From NCBI RefSeq assembly GCF_032302195.1, contig NZ_CP135275.1:1488001-1552000 (forward strand): 64,000 nt of DNA. The letters are read 5' to 3'. Every line of letters starts with the position of its first letter. The stretch's first letter is position 1. This DNA is from Paenibacillus sp. MMS20-IR301 (GTDB taxonomy: Bacteria; Bacillota; Bacilli; Paenibacillales; Paenibacillaceae). Both the position numbers and the translations under genes were made by a program. Shown here piece after piece: positions 42,841 through 52,724 of this stretch. The notes below the pieces were generated by a model. That model was not told the DNA's origin. It saw only the letters and a program-made list of their open reading frames with translations, and did not search any database.

Positions 42841-43810
42841 GAAGAAACATAGAGTACTCGTGCTGCTGGGGCCGACAGCCGTCGGCAAGACAAGGCTCAG
42901 CCTTGAACTGGCAGAGGCGCTTAATGCCGAGATTATTTCTGGTGACTCGATGCAGGTGTACCGCGGCATGGATATCGGAACGGCCAAGATCACGCAGCCT
43001 GAGATGCAGGGCATTGCCCACCATCTGATTGATATCCATGATCCGCAGGATGCTTACTCCACTGCTGAATTCCAGGAGCAGGGCACCCGGCTGATTGAAG
43101 AGATCAGCAGCAGGGGCAAGCTGCCGTTTATCGTCGGCGGAACCGGACTGTATATCGAGTCCCTCTGTTACGGCTTCCGCTTCTCTGAAGCGGTGGCTGA
43201 CGAGGCTTACCGCAGCGAGCTTGACGCTTATGCTGAAGAGCATGGAGCGGAGGCGCTGCATGCCCGGCTGGCGGCAGTTGATCCGGCCAGTGCGGAGCGG
43301 CTGCACCCGAATGACCGGCGGAGAATCATCCGTGCGCTGGAGATTCATCACCAGACCGGAGCCCCGCTTTCCGACTCTCTTGCCGGGCAGACAAAGGAAT
43401 CTCCCTACGAGCTTTGCCTCATCGGTTTGACAATGGACCGGAAAATACTATATAAACGTATTGAAGACCGAATCGATCAGATGCTGGCGGAAGGACTCGT
43501 GGCAGAGGTACAAGGACTGCTGGAACGCGGCTACAGCAGTAGCCTGGTATCGATGCAGGGACTGGGCTACAAAGAGATTGCCGCCTACCTGGAGGGAGAG
43601 ACTACGCTTGAAGAAGCTGTGACCCTGCTAAAGCGCGATACCCGCCGTTTCGCCAAAAGACAGTTGTCATGGTTTCGCCACATGAAGGAAATTCAGTGGA
43701 TCGACGTCGACGAGAGTCAAAATTTTTCTGAGAATTTTGCAAAAATACATGCTATAATAGCAGGAAAGTTTCTCTCAGGTCTTGAATATACTTCTGAACA
43801 ATCTAATTGA
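42830..43810 (+). CDS. miaA: tRNA dimethylallyltransferase MiaA
   Basis: This 326-residue enzyme transfers a dimethylallyl group to A37 of tRNAs reading codons that start with U. It shows the P-loop GPTAVGKT near 14-21, [18 protein letters not shown], and [32 protein letters not shown] and [10 protein letters not shown] follow. The TTG start overlaps the methyltransferase gene, and GGGGTGA lies upstream. hfq follows at 19 bases, the usual order in Bacilli. Confidence 0.96.
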   Translation: MTTEKKHRVLVLLGPTAVGKTRLSLELAEALNAEIISGDSMQVYRGMDIGTAKITQPEMQGIAHHLIDIHDPQDAYSTAEFQEQGTRLIEEISSRGKLPFIVGGTGLYIESLCYGFRFSEAVADEAYRSELDAYAEEHGAEALHARLAAVDPASAERLHPNDRRRIIRALEIHHQTGAPLSDSLAGQTKESPYELCLIGLTMDRKILYKRIEDRIDQMLAEGLVAEVQGLLERGYSSSLVSMQGLGYKEIAAYLEGETTLEEAVTLLKRDTRRFAKRQLSWFRHMKEIQWIDVDESQNFSENFAKIHAIIAGKFLSGLEYTSEQSN

Positions 43811-43829
43811 ACCATTGGGGGTACGTCAT

Positions 43830-44069
43830 ATGAACAAGTCCATTAACATCCAAGATACGTTCTTGAACCAACTGCGTAAAGAGAATATCCCTGCTACAGT
43901 ATATTTGACCAACGGCTTCCAGATCCGGGGGATTATCAAAGCCTTCGACAACTTCACCATTGTGATCGACAGTGACGGACGCCAGCAGATGGTGTACAAG
44001 CATGCGATTTCGACCTTTACCCCGCAGCGCAGCGTATCGCTGATGCAGGACAATACGAACGAGATTTAA
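43830..44069 (+). CDS. hfq: RNA chaperone Hfq
   Basis: This 79-residue Sm-like protein forms hexamers that bind U- and A-rich RNA. Both Sm motifs are visible: [31 protein letters not shown] near 6-36 and the C-terminal YKHAISTF. The usual KH signature is present. GGGGGT precedes the ATG. A terminator (44131-44156) closes the miaA-hfq unit. Confidence 0.97.
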   Translation: MNKSINIQDTFLNQLRKENIPATVYLTNGFQIRGIIKAFDNFTIVIDSDGRQQMVYKHAISTFTPQRSVSLMQDNTNEI

Positions 44070-44130
44070 GTTTTACCGCCTTGAAGCGAAACCTTTTTGC
44101 TTATAAATCGTTTGAATAGAGAGTGCGAGA

Positions 44131-44156
44131 GAGCAACCTGAGAAGGTTGTTCTTTT
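44131..44156 (+). terminator. terminator after hfq
   Basis: Nine-base arms (44131-44139 and 44144-44152) with one G-U pair and a four-base loop are followed by four T. Confidence 0.75.
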
Positions 44157-44208
44157 CATTCGGGAACAGAAACCAGAGATTTTTCCGTTAAGGGAGTCAG
44201 GAGGCATC

Positions 44209-46776
44209 ATGTCACGAGACCAGCTAACCAGGAATGGGAATAGAGACAGAAGCGCAAGTCCGCCGAATTCCAAAGGAAAGCCTAAGAAGAAAAAGAAGTT
44301 TCTAACCAAGAAACGCGTACTATGGACACTGTTCTTTGCGACAGCACTGGCGATTTTTTGTGCGCTGGGCGGCTATTTGTTCATTATGCTGAACGGGGAG
44401 AAGCTGCTGAATGAGAACAAAGATAAATTAACCTTGAACCCGCCGACCCAGATTTTTGACCGTAATGCGAATCTGATCGGTGAGCTGTCACTGGAGAAAA
44501 GTGATCCCGTCGATTACGAGGATCTTCCTCCATTGCTGGTAACGGCTTTTATAGCAACAGAAGACAAACGGTTCCTCGATCATAAAGGCGTCGATTTCTG
44601 GTCGATCGGCCGGGCGGCCGTCAAGGATATTGCTGCCCGCAGCATGGTTGAGGGCGGAAGTACGATTACCCAGCAGCTGGCCAAAAATATCTTCTTGACC
44701 CGTGACAAGACATTCTTCCGTAAAGCAACCGAGCTGTCGATTGCGATCGCGCTGGAGAATGACTTCACCAAAGAAGATATCATCACCATGTATTTGAACC
44801 GGATTAATTTTGGCGGAACGACGTATGGGATTAAGGCTGCCTCCATCCGTTATTTCGGCAAGAGTGATCTGAGCAAGCTGGACCTGTGGGAAATGGCGAC
44901 CCTGGCGGCTATGCCGAAGGGCCCTTCCCGGTATAATCCGCTGCGTAATCCGGAGCTGTCCAAGGAGCGCCGTGCGGTCGTGCTTCAGCTCATGTATGAC
45001 CAGAAGGAGATTACCAAGGAGCAGATGGACGAAGCCAAGGCCGTGGATTACGACTATACACCGCCAGAGAGTAAGCAGCGCTATCAGGCTTTCATTGATT
45101 ATGTAGTAGACGAAGCCGAGGAAAAATTTGCTTTGACCGAGGATGATCTGAATATCGGCGGATATAAAATCTATACAACGATGGATAAGCATGCCCAGGA
45201 GACGATAGAGGCTGCTTTTGCCGACGATGACAATTTTGAGAAAAGCGTGGACGACGAGCTGGTACAGGGCTCGATGACCATCATCAATCAGGAGAACGGC
45301 AGCATTGTGGCGCTTATGGGCGGACGCAATTATGAGAAAAAAGGCTACAGCCGCGTTGACGGCAGCCGCCGTTCACCGGGCTCGTCGTTCAAGCCGCTGG
45401 TAGCTTATGCTCCGGCACTGGAGAGCGGGAAATTTACGACTACCTCCATGCTGAGCAATGAGAAGCAGTGCTTCGGCACCTACTGCCCGAACAACCTTCA
45501 TGGCTATTCGACCACCATCAGCATGGGGGATGCCCTGACGAAATCCGAGAATATTCCGGCAGTCTGGCTGCTCAATGAGATTGGTGTCAACACCGGCTTC
45601 CAGTTCGCCAAGAAGCTGGGGATTAACCTGAAGGATGAAGACAAGAACCTCTCGCTTGCCCTCGGCGGAATGAGCGAAGGAACGAACACCCTGGAGATGG
45701 CCCAGGCTTACAGTGCGTTTGCGAGCGGCGGTGAGCTGCGGGATGCCTACTCCATTAAGTCAATTGAGAATGCCGACGGTAAGACGGTGTATAAGGCTAA
45801 CACAAGTGCTGAACGGGTGATGAGTGAGGAAACTGCTTATCAGATGACCGAGATGATGCAGAAGGTCGTACAGGATGGTACAGGTAAAAAAGCGAAAATT
45901 AACCGTCCCGTAGCCGGTAAAACGGGAACGACGCAGAGCGGCTACAGCGGTATCAGCTCGAACCGTGATGTCTGGTTCGTCGGTTATACGCCGGAGTGGA
46001 CCGCAGCGGTCTGGATGGGCTACGACAAGCCCAGCAAGAAACATCTGCTGAAGAACAGCAGTCCGCTGGCTGCTGCCTTCTGGGGTAAGGTGATGGAGGA
46101 AGCGCTGCGGGATATTCCGGCGAAATCCTTCCCGGTCCCGAAAGGGGCGTCAGAGCCTGAACCAACACCTACTCCTGAGGCTGTCTCCATCGTAACCGGC
46201 CTGCAGGCAGCATATGATCCTTCAACGATGACGGTTAACCTGAACTGGAACCCGGTTGAAGCAGGCGGGGTGGAATACCGCATTTACCGCAGGGAGACTT
46301 CAGAAGCTGAATTTACCCAGCAGCTCGGTACAATGGCCACCAGTATCGGAGATATCAGCGCCATGCCGGGGCTGACTTATGAGTATTATGTTACTGCCTA
46401 TAATCCTGAAACCGCTACGGAAAGCGAGCAGTCAGATACTGTGACGGTGTCCGTCCAGGATGAGCTGCAGACACCTGAGCCGGAACCGACTCTGGAACCG
46501 GGCCTGCCGACGGATGACCCGCTGGGTGGCGGAAATAACGGAAACGGTAACGGTAACAACGGAAACGGAAATGGCAACGGCAACGGCAATGGAAACGGAA
46601 ACGGAAACGGCAATAACGGGGGTCCGGTGATTCCTGAGATTACTCCTCCTCCGGTACAGGTGACTCCTGAACCGTTGCCGACACCGGAACCAACAATAGA
46701 GCCGGAGCAGGGTCCGGTAACAGCTCCCGGCAGTGATCCGGATACAGGTGTGGTTGATGGTGTCACAACCCCATAG
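44209..46776 (+). CDS. class A penicillin-binding protein (PBP1A-type), with Fn3 domain and Gly/Asn-rich tail
   Basis: This 855-residue bifunctional peptidoglycan synthase has a basic cytoplasmic tail and one membrane helix near 45-68. The glycosyltransferase domain shows ATEDKRFLDHKG near 116 and GGSTITQQLAKN. The transpeptidase domain has SSFK near 393, SEN near 446 and KTGTT near 570. A fibronectin type III-like domain lies at about 660-745. A tail of alternating Gly-Asn (about 768-803) between Pro/Glu-rich stretches ends the protein. The tail is probably flexible and wall-exposed. AGGAGG precedes the ATG. It resembles ponA-type enzymes, but which paralogue is not certain. Confidence 0.93.
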   Translation: MSRDQLTRNGNRDRSASPPNSKGKPKKKKKFLTKKRVLWTLFFATALAIFCALGGYLFIMLNGEKLLNENKDKLTLNPPTQIFDRNANLIGELSLEKSDPVDYEDLPPLLVTAFIATEDKRFLDHKGVDFWSIGRAAVKDIAARSMVEGGSTITQQLAKNIFLTRDKTFFRKATELSIAIALENDFTKEDIITMYLNRINFGGTTYGIKAASIRYFGKSDLSKLDLWEMATLAAMPKGPSRYNPLRNPELSKERRAVVLQLMYDQKEITKEQMDEAKAVDYDYTPPESKQRYQAFIDYVVDEAEEKFALTEDDLNIGGYKIYTTMDKHAQETIEAAFADDDNFEKSVDDELVQGSMTIINQENGSIVALMGGRNYEKKGYSRVDGSRRSPGSSFKPLVAYAPALESGKFTTTSMLSNEKQCFGTYCPNNLHGYSTTISMGDALTKSENIPAVWLLNEIGVNTGFQFAKKLGINLKDEDKNLSLALGGMSEGTNTLEMAQAYSAFASGGELRDAYSIKSIENADGKTVYKANTSAERVMSEETAYQMTEMMQKVVQDGTGKKAKINRPVAGKTGTTQSGYSGISSNRDVWFVGYTPEWTAAVWMGYDKPSKKHLLKNSSPLAAAFWGKVMEEALRDIPAKSFPVPKGASEPEPTPTPEAVSIVTGLQAAYDPSTMTVNLNWNPVEAGGVEYRIYRRETSEAEFTQQLGTMATSIGDISAMPGLTYEYYVTAYNPETATESEQSDTVTVSVQDELQTPEPEPTLEPGLPTDDPLGGGNNGNGNGNNGNGNGNGNGNGNGNGNGNNGGPVIPEITPPPVQVTPEPLPTPEPTIEPEQGPVTAPGSDPDTGVVDGVTTP
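46546..46623 (+). repeat. short-period coding repeat for Gly-Asn
   Basis: Near-perfect six-base repeats of the type GGAAAC/GGTAAC encode the Gly-Asn tract of the penicillin-binding protein. Such repeats are prone to changes in copy number. Confidence 0.8.
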
Positions 46777-46824
46777 CATATTTACTGACCCGCTGCATGT
46801 CTGTGAGATCAGCGGCAACACCAG

Positions 46825-46880
46825 CCCTGCCAGCCCTGGGGATTCTGCTTCCTGCAGAATTTCCGGCTGGCGGGGTTTTT
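46825..46880 (+). terminator. terminator of the penicillin-binding protein gene
   Basis: The arms 46825-46835 and 46865-46875 (one G-U pair), with an inner ATTCTGC/GCAGAAT helix, are followed by a T run. Confidence 0.8.
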
Positions 46881-46997
46881 ATTATCAATAAGCAGAATCA
46901 TCCAGAAAATATTTCCGCCAGTTTGATAGGGATGTTTTGAGTGTCCTGGCGAAATGTGTTAAGCTGAAGGCACCATTATCAGAAGAGGGTTAATCAT

Positions 46998-47552
46998 ATG
47001 AAACGTAAATTCGGAGACCGGGCCAACTGGCGCCGGATTACGCGCCGCCATTTTGCCTGCCGCTATGTGGAAACCCGGGAGTTTAGCGGTTATATCACAT
47101 TGTATACGATTTACGGGCTGAAAGAGCCGCTATGGAAGAGCTATGGCAGGCATACATACCGCATTGCGGACAAAGGATATTCATGGCTGCAGTATTTTCC
47201 CAAAGACAGCCACTATATTGTGACGGCTATGTTTGATGAACGGCAGAATATTGTACAATGGTATATTGATACCTGCAAGGTTCAGGGGGTTACGGATCAG
47301 GGGGTTCCCTGGTTTGATGATTTGTACCTGGATGTTGTAGTGCTGTGGAACGGCGAGGTGTATTTGCTGGATGAGGATGAGCTGGAGGAAGCGCTGGAGC
47401 GGGGAGATATTACCGACAGTGATTATAATTTAGCCTGGTCTACAGCGAATACAATATTGCGCAGCATAGATGCCCACGCCTTTCCTTATTTCTCCCTTTC
47501 ACTGAAGCATCGTGCCGAATTGTTTCATCACGGAGAATTCAGGAGGAAATAA
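46998..47552 (+). CDS. ntdP: DUF402 nucleoside tri-/diphosphate phosphatase (NtdP/YgaC-like)
   Basis: This 184-residue protein of the DUF402 family hydrolyses nucleoside tri- and diphosphates in studied members. It shows RHFACRYVETREFSGYITLYTIYGLKEPLWKSYGRHTYRIADKGYSWLQYFP, IDTCKVQ, and the acidic metal-binding segment DLYLDVVVLWNGEVYLLDEDELEEA. The length matches YgaC. It overlaps nothing; the YdcF-like gene follows after two bases and is probably co-transcribed. Confidence 0.88.
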   Translation: MKRKFGDRANWRRITRRHFACRYVETREFSGYITLYTIYGLKEPLWKSYGRHTYRIADKGYSWLQYFPKDSHYIVTAMFDERQNIVQWYIDTCKVQGVTDQGVPWFDDLYLDVVVLWNGEVYLLDEDELEEALERGDITDSDYNLAWSTANTILRSIDAHAFPYFSLSLKHRAELFHHGEFRRK

Positions 47553-47554
47553 AC

Positions 47555-48211
47555 ATGGAATGGAATGTGTATCAGACAGGAGCAACCCCGATCCGCAGAT
47601 TCTCACGGAACCGCCCTGTCCGCCGGAGACGGGGATGGTGGATTCTGCTTGCGGTGCTGATTACCGCCGGACTGCTCTGGTCTATTGTGGCTTTCGGCAG
47701 GATTAACAGTGCAGTTACAACCTCACCTATGGCGAAAGCGGATGCAGGAGTGATTCTGGGAATGTCGATGTGGGGAGATGAGCCCAGTCCCGGTCTGAAG
47801 GAACGGCTGGATTACGGGCTTAAGCTCTACAAGTCAGGGGCGTTCAGCCATTTCGTGGTGTCCGGAGGGCTGGATCACCCGGATTACAAGTACACTGAAG
47901 CTGAAGGGATGCAGCGCTATTTGACTGCTCATGGTGTGCCTGAGGAAGTTATCATTCTAGAACAGAAGTCTACCAGCACTTATGAGAATCTGCTGTTCAG
48001 TAAGGCTGTCATGCAACAGGAGGGCTTGTCTACTGCAGTGATCATTACACATGATTTCCATGGCCGGAGGGCTCTGGAAATGGCCCGTGAGCTTGGGTAT
48101 ACGAACCCTGAGCTGGGGGTTACCACCTCTGAGGTTATGTCGATGTTTAAGTATAAGACACGCGAAATTCTGGCCTACACGAAGTGGAAACTGCAGCAGC
48201 TGTCCTTATAA
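47555..48211 (+). CDS. YdcF/SanA-like (DUF218) membrane-anchored protein
   Basis: This 218-residue protein has one N-terminal membrane helix near 30-50 and a DUF218 domain outside the membrane. It shows ADAGVILGMSMWGDEPSPGLKERLDYGLKLYKSG, FVVSGGLD, and EQKSTSTYENLLFSKAVM, then VIITHDFHGRRALEMARELG. Relatives act in envelope or undecaprenyl-phosphate-linked processes; the exact role is unknown. AGGAGG precedes the ATG. A two-layer hairpin at 48262-48301 follows. Confidence 0.85.
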   Translation: MEWNVYQTGATPIRRFSRNRPVRRRRGWWILLAVLITAGLLWSIVAFGRINSAVTTSPMAKADAGVILGMSMWGDEPSPGLKERLDYGLKLYKSGAFSHFVVSGGLDHPDYKYTEAEGMQRYLTAHGVPEEVIILEQKSTSTYENLLFSKAVMQQEGLSTAVIITHDFHGRRALEMARELGYTNPELGVTTSEVMSMFKYKTREILAYTKWKLQQLSL

Positions 48212-48261
48212 TATAAGAATTTATATGTTTCACACGATCAGTGATCCTTCGATTACTCGCT

Positions 48262-48301
48262 GAAACGGATACCGTCCTCTTAAGGACGGCGTAGCCGTTT
48301 C
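48262..48301 (+). terminator. terminator-like hairpin after the YdcF-like gene
   Basis: GAAACGG/CCGTTTC encloses CCGTCCT/AGGACGG. There is no T run, so termination is uncertain. Confidence 0.45.
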
Positions 48302-48400
48302 CACTTGTAACTCTGCTAATTTCCGAAACTGCTAATAACGCCTCTTGTGCCGGAATAGACTGGTTAGAGCAAGTCAGCCCTGTATAATGAGGTGAACAAG

Positions 48401-49372
48401 GTGAACGGACATGTAGCGGCGGCAAGCGGACGGGATGAAGGCAGACCGTCAAGGCAGATCAATATTGTGCTGAGGAATCAGGAGCCGGCACCGGCGGGCG
48501 GTACACCGCTAGAGACCGCCGGCGGGACGGTACCTCCTAAGACCAGCAGCCACAGCGGGCTGTTTCAGGAGCTGAGCCGTGAGCTGGATGCACTGGTGGG
48601 TCTTGATAATATCAAAGAGCTGGTCTTTGAGATATATGCCCTGCTGCAGGTAGCCCAGATGCGCAGTGAAGCCGGACTCGCCAGCGGCGGCCAGGCCTAT
48701 CATATGGTGTTCAAGGGGAATCCAGGCACCGGCAAAACAACGGTAGCCCGGATCGTTGCCAAGCTGTTCCAGCGGATGGGTGTGCTCAGCAAAGGACATC
48801 TGATCGAGGTGGAGCGTGCAGATCTGGTGGGTGAATATATCGGGCACACTGCACAGAAGACACGCGATTTGGTCAAAAAGGCGCTGGGCGGCATTCTTTT
48901 TATCGATGAAGCCTATAGTCTTGCCCGCGGCGGTGACAAGGATTTCGGCAAAGAGGCTATTGATACACTTGTAAAATCCATGGAAGACCACCGCAGCCAG
49001 TTTGTGCTGATTCTGGCCGGCTATTCCGGTGAGATCGATTATTTCCTGATGAGCAATCCGGGGCTTCCTTCACGCTTTCCAATTCAGGTGGAGTTTCCCG
49101 ACTATACAATTGACCAATTGCTGCAGATAGCCGAGCTGATGGCCAAGGAGCGTGATTATATTCTGATGCCGCAGGCGATACTCAAGCTAAAGCAGCACTT
49201 GCTGATTGAGAAAACCGAGAGTCTGCACGCCTTCAGCAACGCGCGTTATGTGCGCAACAGTATTGAAAAGGCGGTCCGCGCCCAGGCTGTGCGGCTGCTG
49301 AACCAGTATGAGAGCGCGAGCCCCGGCAAGCAGGAGCTGATGACGCTGCGGACCGAGGATTTCAAGCTGTGA
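48401..49372 (+). CDS. spoVK: stage V sporulation protein K (SpoVK), AAA ATPase
   Basis: This 323-residue CbbX/SpoVK-type AAA ATPase has Walker A GNPGTGKTT near 106-114, Walker B GILFIDEAYSLA and VGEYIGHTAQKT. An arginine-finger region reads NPGLPSRFP. SpoVK is needed in B. subtilis for spore maturation. The first GTG (48392) overlaps the GAGGTG site; the second (48401) is six bases beyond it and is preferred. The gene order spoVK-hflX-ynbB-glnR-glnA is the same as in B. subtilis. Confidence 0.93.
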   Translation: MNGHVAAASGRDEGRPSRQINIVLRNQEPAPAGGTPLETAGGTVPPKTSSHSGLFQELSRELDALVGLDNIKELVFEIYALLQVAQMRSEAGLASGGQAYHMVFKGNPGTGKTTVARIVAKLFQRMGVLSKGHLIEVERADLVGEYIGHTAQKTRDLVKKALGGILFIDEAYSLARGGDKDFGKEAIDTLVKSMEDHRSQFVLILAGYSGEIDYFLMSNPGLPSRFPIQVEFPDYTIDQLLQIAELMAKERDYILMPQAILKLKQHLLIEKTESLHAFSNARYVRNSIEKAVRAQAVRLLNQYESASPGKQELMTLRTEDFKL

Positions 49373-49407
49373 GACATGAATGTACAGAGATGAGGAGTAT
49401 TTAATTA

Positions 49408-50697
49408 ATGGCAATCACAACACATGATACAGAGACGGATTTGCAGGACCGGGCCATTCTGGTCAGTCTGGTAACCGATAAAATCAAACGTACAGGCATT
49501 GACCCTGAGCTGTCGCTTCAGGAGCTGGTTCAGCTGGCTGAAACAGCAGGTGTAGAGGTGCTGGATGTCCTGCGGCAGAATAAAGAAACCCCTGACTCCA
49601 AGTGGTTCATCGGTAAAGGGAAGGTTGAAGAGCTGCGGATGGCGGCAGACGGTCTGGGCGCGAATACGGCTATCTTCGATCAGGAGCTGTCCGGAGCACA
49701 GGTGCGCAACCTGGAGGAAGCACTGGATCTGAAGATTATTGACCGTACCCAGCTTATTTTGGATATTTTCGCCGGGCGGGCTAAGACCCGGGAGGGCATA
49801 ATTCAGGTAGAGCTGGCCCAGCTCTCCTATTTGCTGCCGCGTTTATCCGGCCACGGCAAGAATCTGTCCCGCCTGGGCGGCGGGATCGGGACACGCGGTC
49901 CCGGGGAGAGCAAGCTGGAGACGGACCGCCGGCATATCCGCGGCCGCATAACCGAGCTGAAGCGCCAGCTTGATGAGGTGGTCAAGACGCGTGAGCTGCA
50001 CCGCGAACGCCGGCGCAAGAGCGGTGCTGTTCAGGTGGCGCTGGTCGGCTATACCAATGCCGGCAAATCCACGCTGCTGAAGCAGCTGACGGATGCCGAT
50101 GTGTATATTGAGAACCAGCTGTTCGCAACACTTGACCCCACCTCGCGTGTCCTGCAGCTTCCCGGCGGCAAAGAGGTGGTGCTGACCGATACGGTCGGAT
50201 TCATCCAGAATCTGCCGCATGATCTGGTTGCTTCATTCCGGGCCACACTGGAGGAAGTGAATGAAGCGAATCTCGTGCTGCATGTAGTCGATTCATCTTC
50301 GCCTATGCGGGAGGAGCAGATGGAGGTAGTCGGATCCATTCTGCAGGACCTGGGCGCAGCCGGGAAGCCGCAGATTGTCTTGTTCAACAAGACAGATCTA
50401 TGCCAGCCGGAGCAGCTGGAGATGCTGCCGGCTGGCCCGGGGTATATGAAGATCAGTGCGTTTAATCCGGACGACCTCACCCGGATTACAGAGATAATCA
50501 GTGATGAGCTGGCCGGAGATACCCTGACCTTCCGTATTCCGGGGGACCGTGGAGATCTGTCCTCACTGCTCTACCGGGTGGGCGAGGTGCTGGAGCAGGA
50601 ATATGATGAGAATGATGTACTCTACAAGGTCCGGCTCAACAAAGAGGATTACGATAAGTGGAGCTATAAGCTTGCGGAATTCGTAGACTCCGAGTGA
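49408..50697 (+). CDS. hflX: ribosome-associated GTPase HflX
   Basis: This 429-residue protein has an N-terminal nucleotide-binding domain (LRQNKETPDSKWFIGKGKVEEL) and a helical linker. The signature GGGIGTRGPGESKLETDRR leads into a G domain with GYTNAGKSTL near 214, DTVGF and NKTD. HflX splits or rescues ribosomes under stress. GAGGAG is ten bases before the ATG. It follows spoVK after 35 bases. Confidence 0.95.
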   Translation: MAITTHDTETDLQDRAILVSLVTDKIKRTGIDPELSLQELVQLAETAGVEVLDVLRQNKETPDSKWFIGKGKVEELRMAADGLGANTAIFDQELSGAQVRNLEEALDLKIIDRTQLILDIFAGRAKTREGIIQVELAQLSYLLPRLSGHGKNLSRLGGGIGTRGPGESKLETDRRHIRGRITELKRQLDEVVKTRELHRERRRKSGAVQVALVGYTNAGKSTLLKQLTDADVYIENQLFATLDPTSRVLQLPGGKEVVLTDTVGFIQNLPHDLVASFRATLEEVNEANLVLHVVDSSSPMREEQMEVVGSILQDLGAAGKPQIVLFNKTDLCQPEQLEMLPAGPGYMKISAFNPDDLTRITEIISDELAGDTLTFRIPGDRGDLSSLLYRVGEVLEQEYDENDVLYKVRLNKEDYDKWSYKLAEFVDSE

Positions 50698-50859
50698 TTC
50701 GCCGAATGTGTGTTACCGGATAATCCAAGTCCCTGTATAGCAGTTGTACCGCTTTCGGATGATCCGGAAGAAGGCAGCTGCTGTGCGGGGGCTTAATTTC
50801 TTGCGGTAAAGCTTCATCATATGGCAGTTAAATGTAATGTAAGGAGAGGTTAAGGGGAA

Positions 50860-52113
50860 ATGGCAGTATTTGCAGAGGATTTATTACAGGCAGCGGAAGC
50901 TGCAGAGCTAGAAATAGAGAAGGCTGTGAAACGTCTCGAAGCAGTTGTAGATCATAATCAGTGGAAGGTTATTGAAGCATTCCAGCGCCAGCATGTCAGC
51001 GACTTTCACTTTGCCGGGTCTACCGGGTATGCTTATAACGACCGGGGGCGGGAAGTGCTCGACCTGGTCTATGCTGAAGTATTCGGTGCAGAAGCTGCGC
51101 TGGTGCGCCCGCATTTCGCCTCAGGCACACATACCATATCGACCGCACTGTTCGGCGTGCTCCGGCCCGGAGATGAGCTGCTGTACATCACAGGCCGCCC
51201 GTACGACACCCTGCATAAGGTAGTAGGCAAGCCGGGTGACGGAACAGGCTCCCTGGCCGACTTCGGCATCACCTACCGCGAGACAGCGCTGGATGCCGGT
51301 GGGCGGGTTGACTGGGATGCGGTTGCCGCAGCCATTAATGATCAAACGAAGGTAATCGGAATTCAGCGTTCACGCGGGTATGACTGGCGCTCCTCCTTCA
51401 CGGTTGCCGAAATCGGAGAAATGGTCACGAAAGTAAAGGCGCTGAAGCCGGGAGTCATCGTATTTGTCGACAACTGCTATGGTGAATTCACGGAGCTGAT
51501 TGAACCGCCGCAGGCCGGTGCTGACCTTGTTGCCGGCTCGCTGATTAAGAATCCGGGCGGCGGGATTGCCGAGACAGGCGGCTATATCTGCGGCCGTGCC
51601 GATTTGGTAGAGCTCGCAGCCTACCGCCTGACAGCCCCGGGCATAGGCGGTGAAGTAGGTGCCATGCTGGGCACTACACGCGGCCTCTATCAGGGGCTGT
51701 TCATGGCTCCGCACACGGTAGGACAGGCTGTGAAGGGCAGCATCTTCGCTGCCGCCGTGTTCCAGCGCTGCGGCTTTACGACCAAGCCGGCCTGGGATGA
51801 GCCGCGGAGTGATCTGATCCAGGCAGTGTCTTTTGACGGGCCGGAGCATCTGATTGCCTTCGTACAGGGGATTCAGCGTGCGGCTGCTGTAGACAGCCAT
51901 GTCGTTCCAGAACCTTGGGATATGCCTGGTTATGAGCATCCTGTAATTATGGCGGCAGGTACATTCATACAGGGGGGAAGTCTGGAATTGTCCGCTGATG
52001 CACCCATCCGTGCTCCTTACATCGGATATATGCAGGGCGGGTTAACTTACTCTCATGTGAAATATGGCGTGCTGATGGCTCTGCAGAGCATGCGGGAGCG
52101 GAACTTACTGTAG
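50860..52113 (+). CDS. ynbB: YnbB-type PLP-dependent enzyme (methionine gamma-lyase family)
   Basis: This 417-residue fold-type I PLP enzyme has the cofactor site DNCYGEFTE near 204 and the Schiff-base lysine in SLIKNPGGGIAETGG near 227. SRGYDWR is also typical of this family, named after methionine gamma-lyase or aluminium resistance. The natural substrate is not established. AAGGGGA precedes the ATG. Its place between hflX and glnR is conserved in Bacilli. Confidence 0.9.
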   Translation: MAVFAEDLLQAAEAAELEIEKAVKRLEAVVDHNQWKVIEAFQRQHVSDFHFAGSTGYAYNDRGREVLDLVYAEVFGAEAALVRPHFASGTHTISTALFGVLRPGDELLYITGRPYDTLHKVVGKPGDGTGSLADFGITYRETALDAGGRVDWDAVAAAINDQTKVIGIQRSRGYDWRSSFTVAEIGEMVTKVKALKPGVIVFVDNCYGEFTELIEPPQAGADLVAGSLIKNPGGGIAETGGYICGRADLVELAAYRLTAPGIGGEVGAMLGTTRGLYQGLFMAPHTVGQAVKGSIFAAAVFQRCGFTTKPAWDEPRSDLIQAVSFDGPEHLIAFVQGIQRAAAVDSHVVPEPWDMPGYEHPVIMAAGTFIQGGSLELSADAPIRAPYIGYMQGGLTYSHVKYGVLMALQSMRERNLL

Positions 52114-52182
52114 TGCAGCACACGTGGTAACGTTATGCTGACATCAAGGCTACAGCAGCTGTGAATATAAAAGAACAGGGTT

Positions 52183-52217
52183 ATAACCGGACGCGCAGCT
52201 ACGCCGTGTCCGGTTAT
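52183..52217. terminator. bidirectional terminator between ynbB and the zinc-ribbon gene
   Basis: ATAACCGGAC (52183-52192) pairs with GTCCGGTTAT (52208-52217), and GCG/CGC pair inside the loop. It serves convergent genes. Confidence 0.75.
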
Positions 52218-52225
52218 TTGTCTGG

Positions 52226-52414
52226 CTAGAATTTATTAGAATCCTCTACTTTCATTGATGCTACCTCACCGCAATGCTTGCATATTGTCAGAATAAGCTT
52301 TGATCCAAAGCTGAAAGGTTTATTGAGCGGTCTGACATTGGCGTAACCATCCATTTTACCTTTAACAAAAGTGTTATGTCCGCATGCCTTACAAACTAAG
52401 TTGCTATCCTTCAT
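52226..52414 (-). CDS. small zinc-ribbon protein
   Basis: These 62 residues have two CxxC pairs, CKAC at 8-11 and CKHC at 45-48, a complete zinc-ribbon set. The centre reads KMDGYANVRPLNKPFSFGSK. It may bind nucleic acid or act as a small regulator; function unknown. ATG at 52414 follows GGGGTGA; a GTG three codons earlier overlaps that site. Confidence 0.75.
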   Translation of the reverse strand: MKDSNLVCKACGHNTFVKGKMDGYANVRPLNKPFSFGSKLILTICKHCGEVASMKVEDSNKF

Positions 52415-52702
52415 GACAATCACCCCATAGTTGATTTATATAACACTCTACGTGACTCAGCAGGGAAGGGTTTCGCCAGACGGGCAGATCGCTGTAAATG
52501 AAATTACAAATTACATGATTTATTTTCATATTTGCGGGGACTCTATCAGGTATAATGACGCGGTATGACTGGAGCTTGCGAAAGGGAGCTGCAGAGCGGG
52601 AAACTTTTGCTTATCGCTCGGCCGATGTGATATACTGCGGTAAGCTTAATCCGCGGAACTGACATTCTGTTCACCTAATCTATTCATTATCAGAATAAAT
52701 CC

Positions 52703-52719
52703 TGTGAGAAAAACTAACA
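52703..52719 (+). promoter_or_regulatory. GlnR/TnrA box of the glnRA operon
   Basis: TGTGA, seven bases, TAACA match the TGTNA-N7-TNACA consensus fully. It sits six bases upstream of the -35 box. A degenerate second half-match, TGACA and TAAGG, begins inside the -35 box at 52726, like the second site in B. subtilis. This predicts repression by GlnR when nitrogen is plentiful. Confidence 0.85.
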
Positions 52720-52724
52720 TACCA

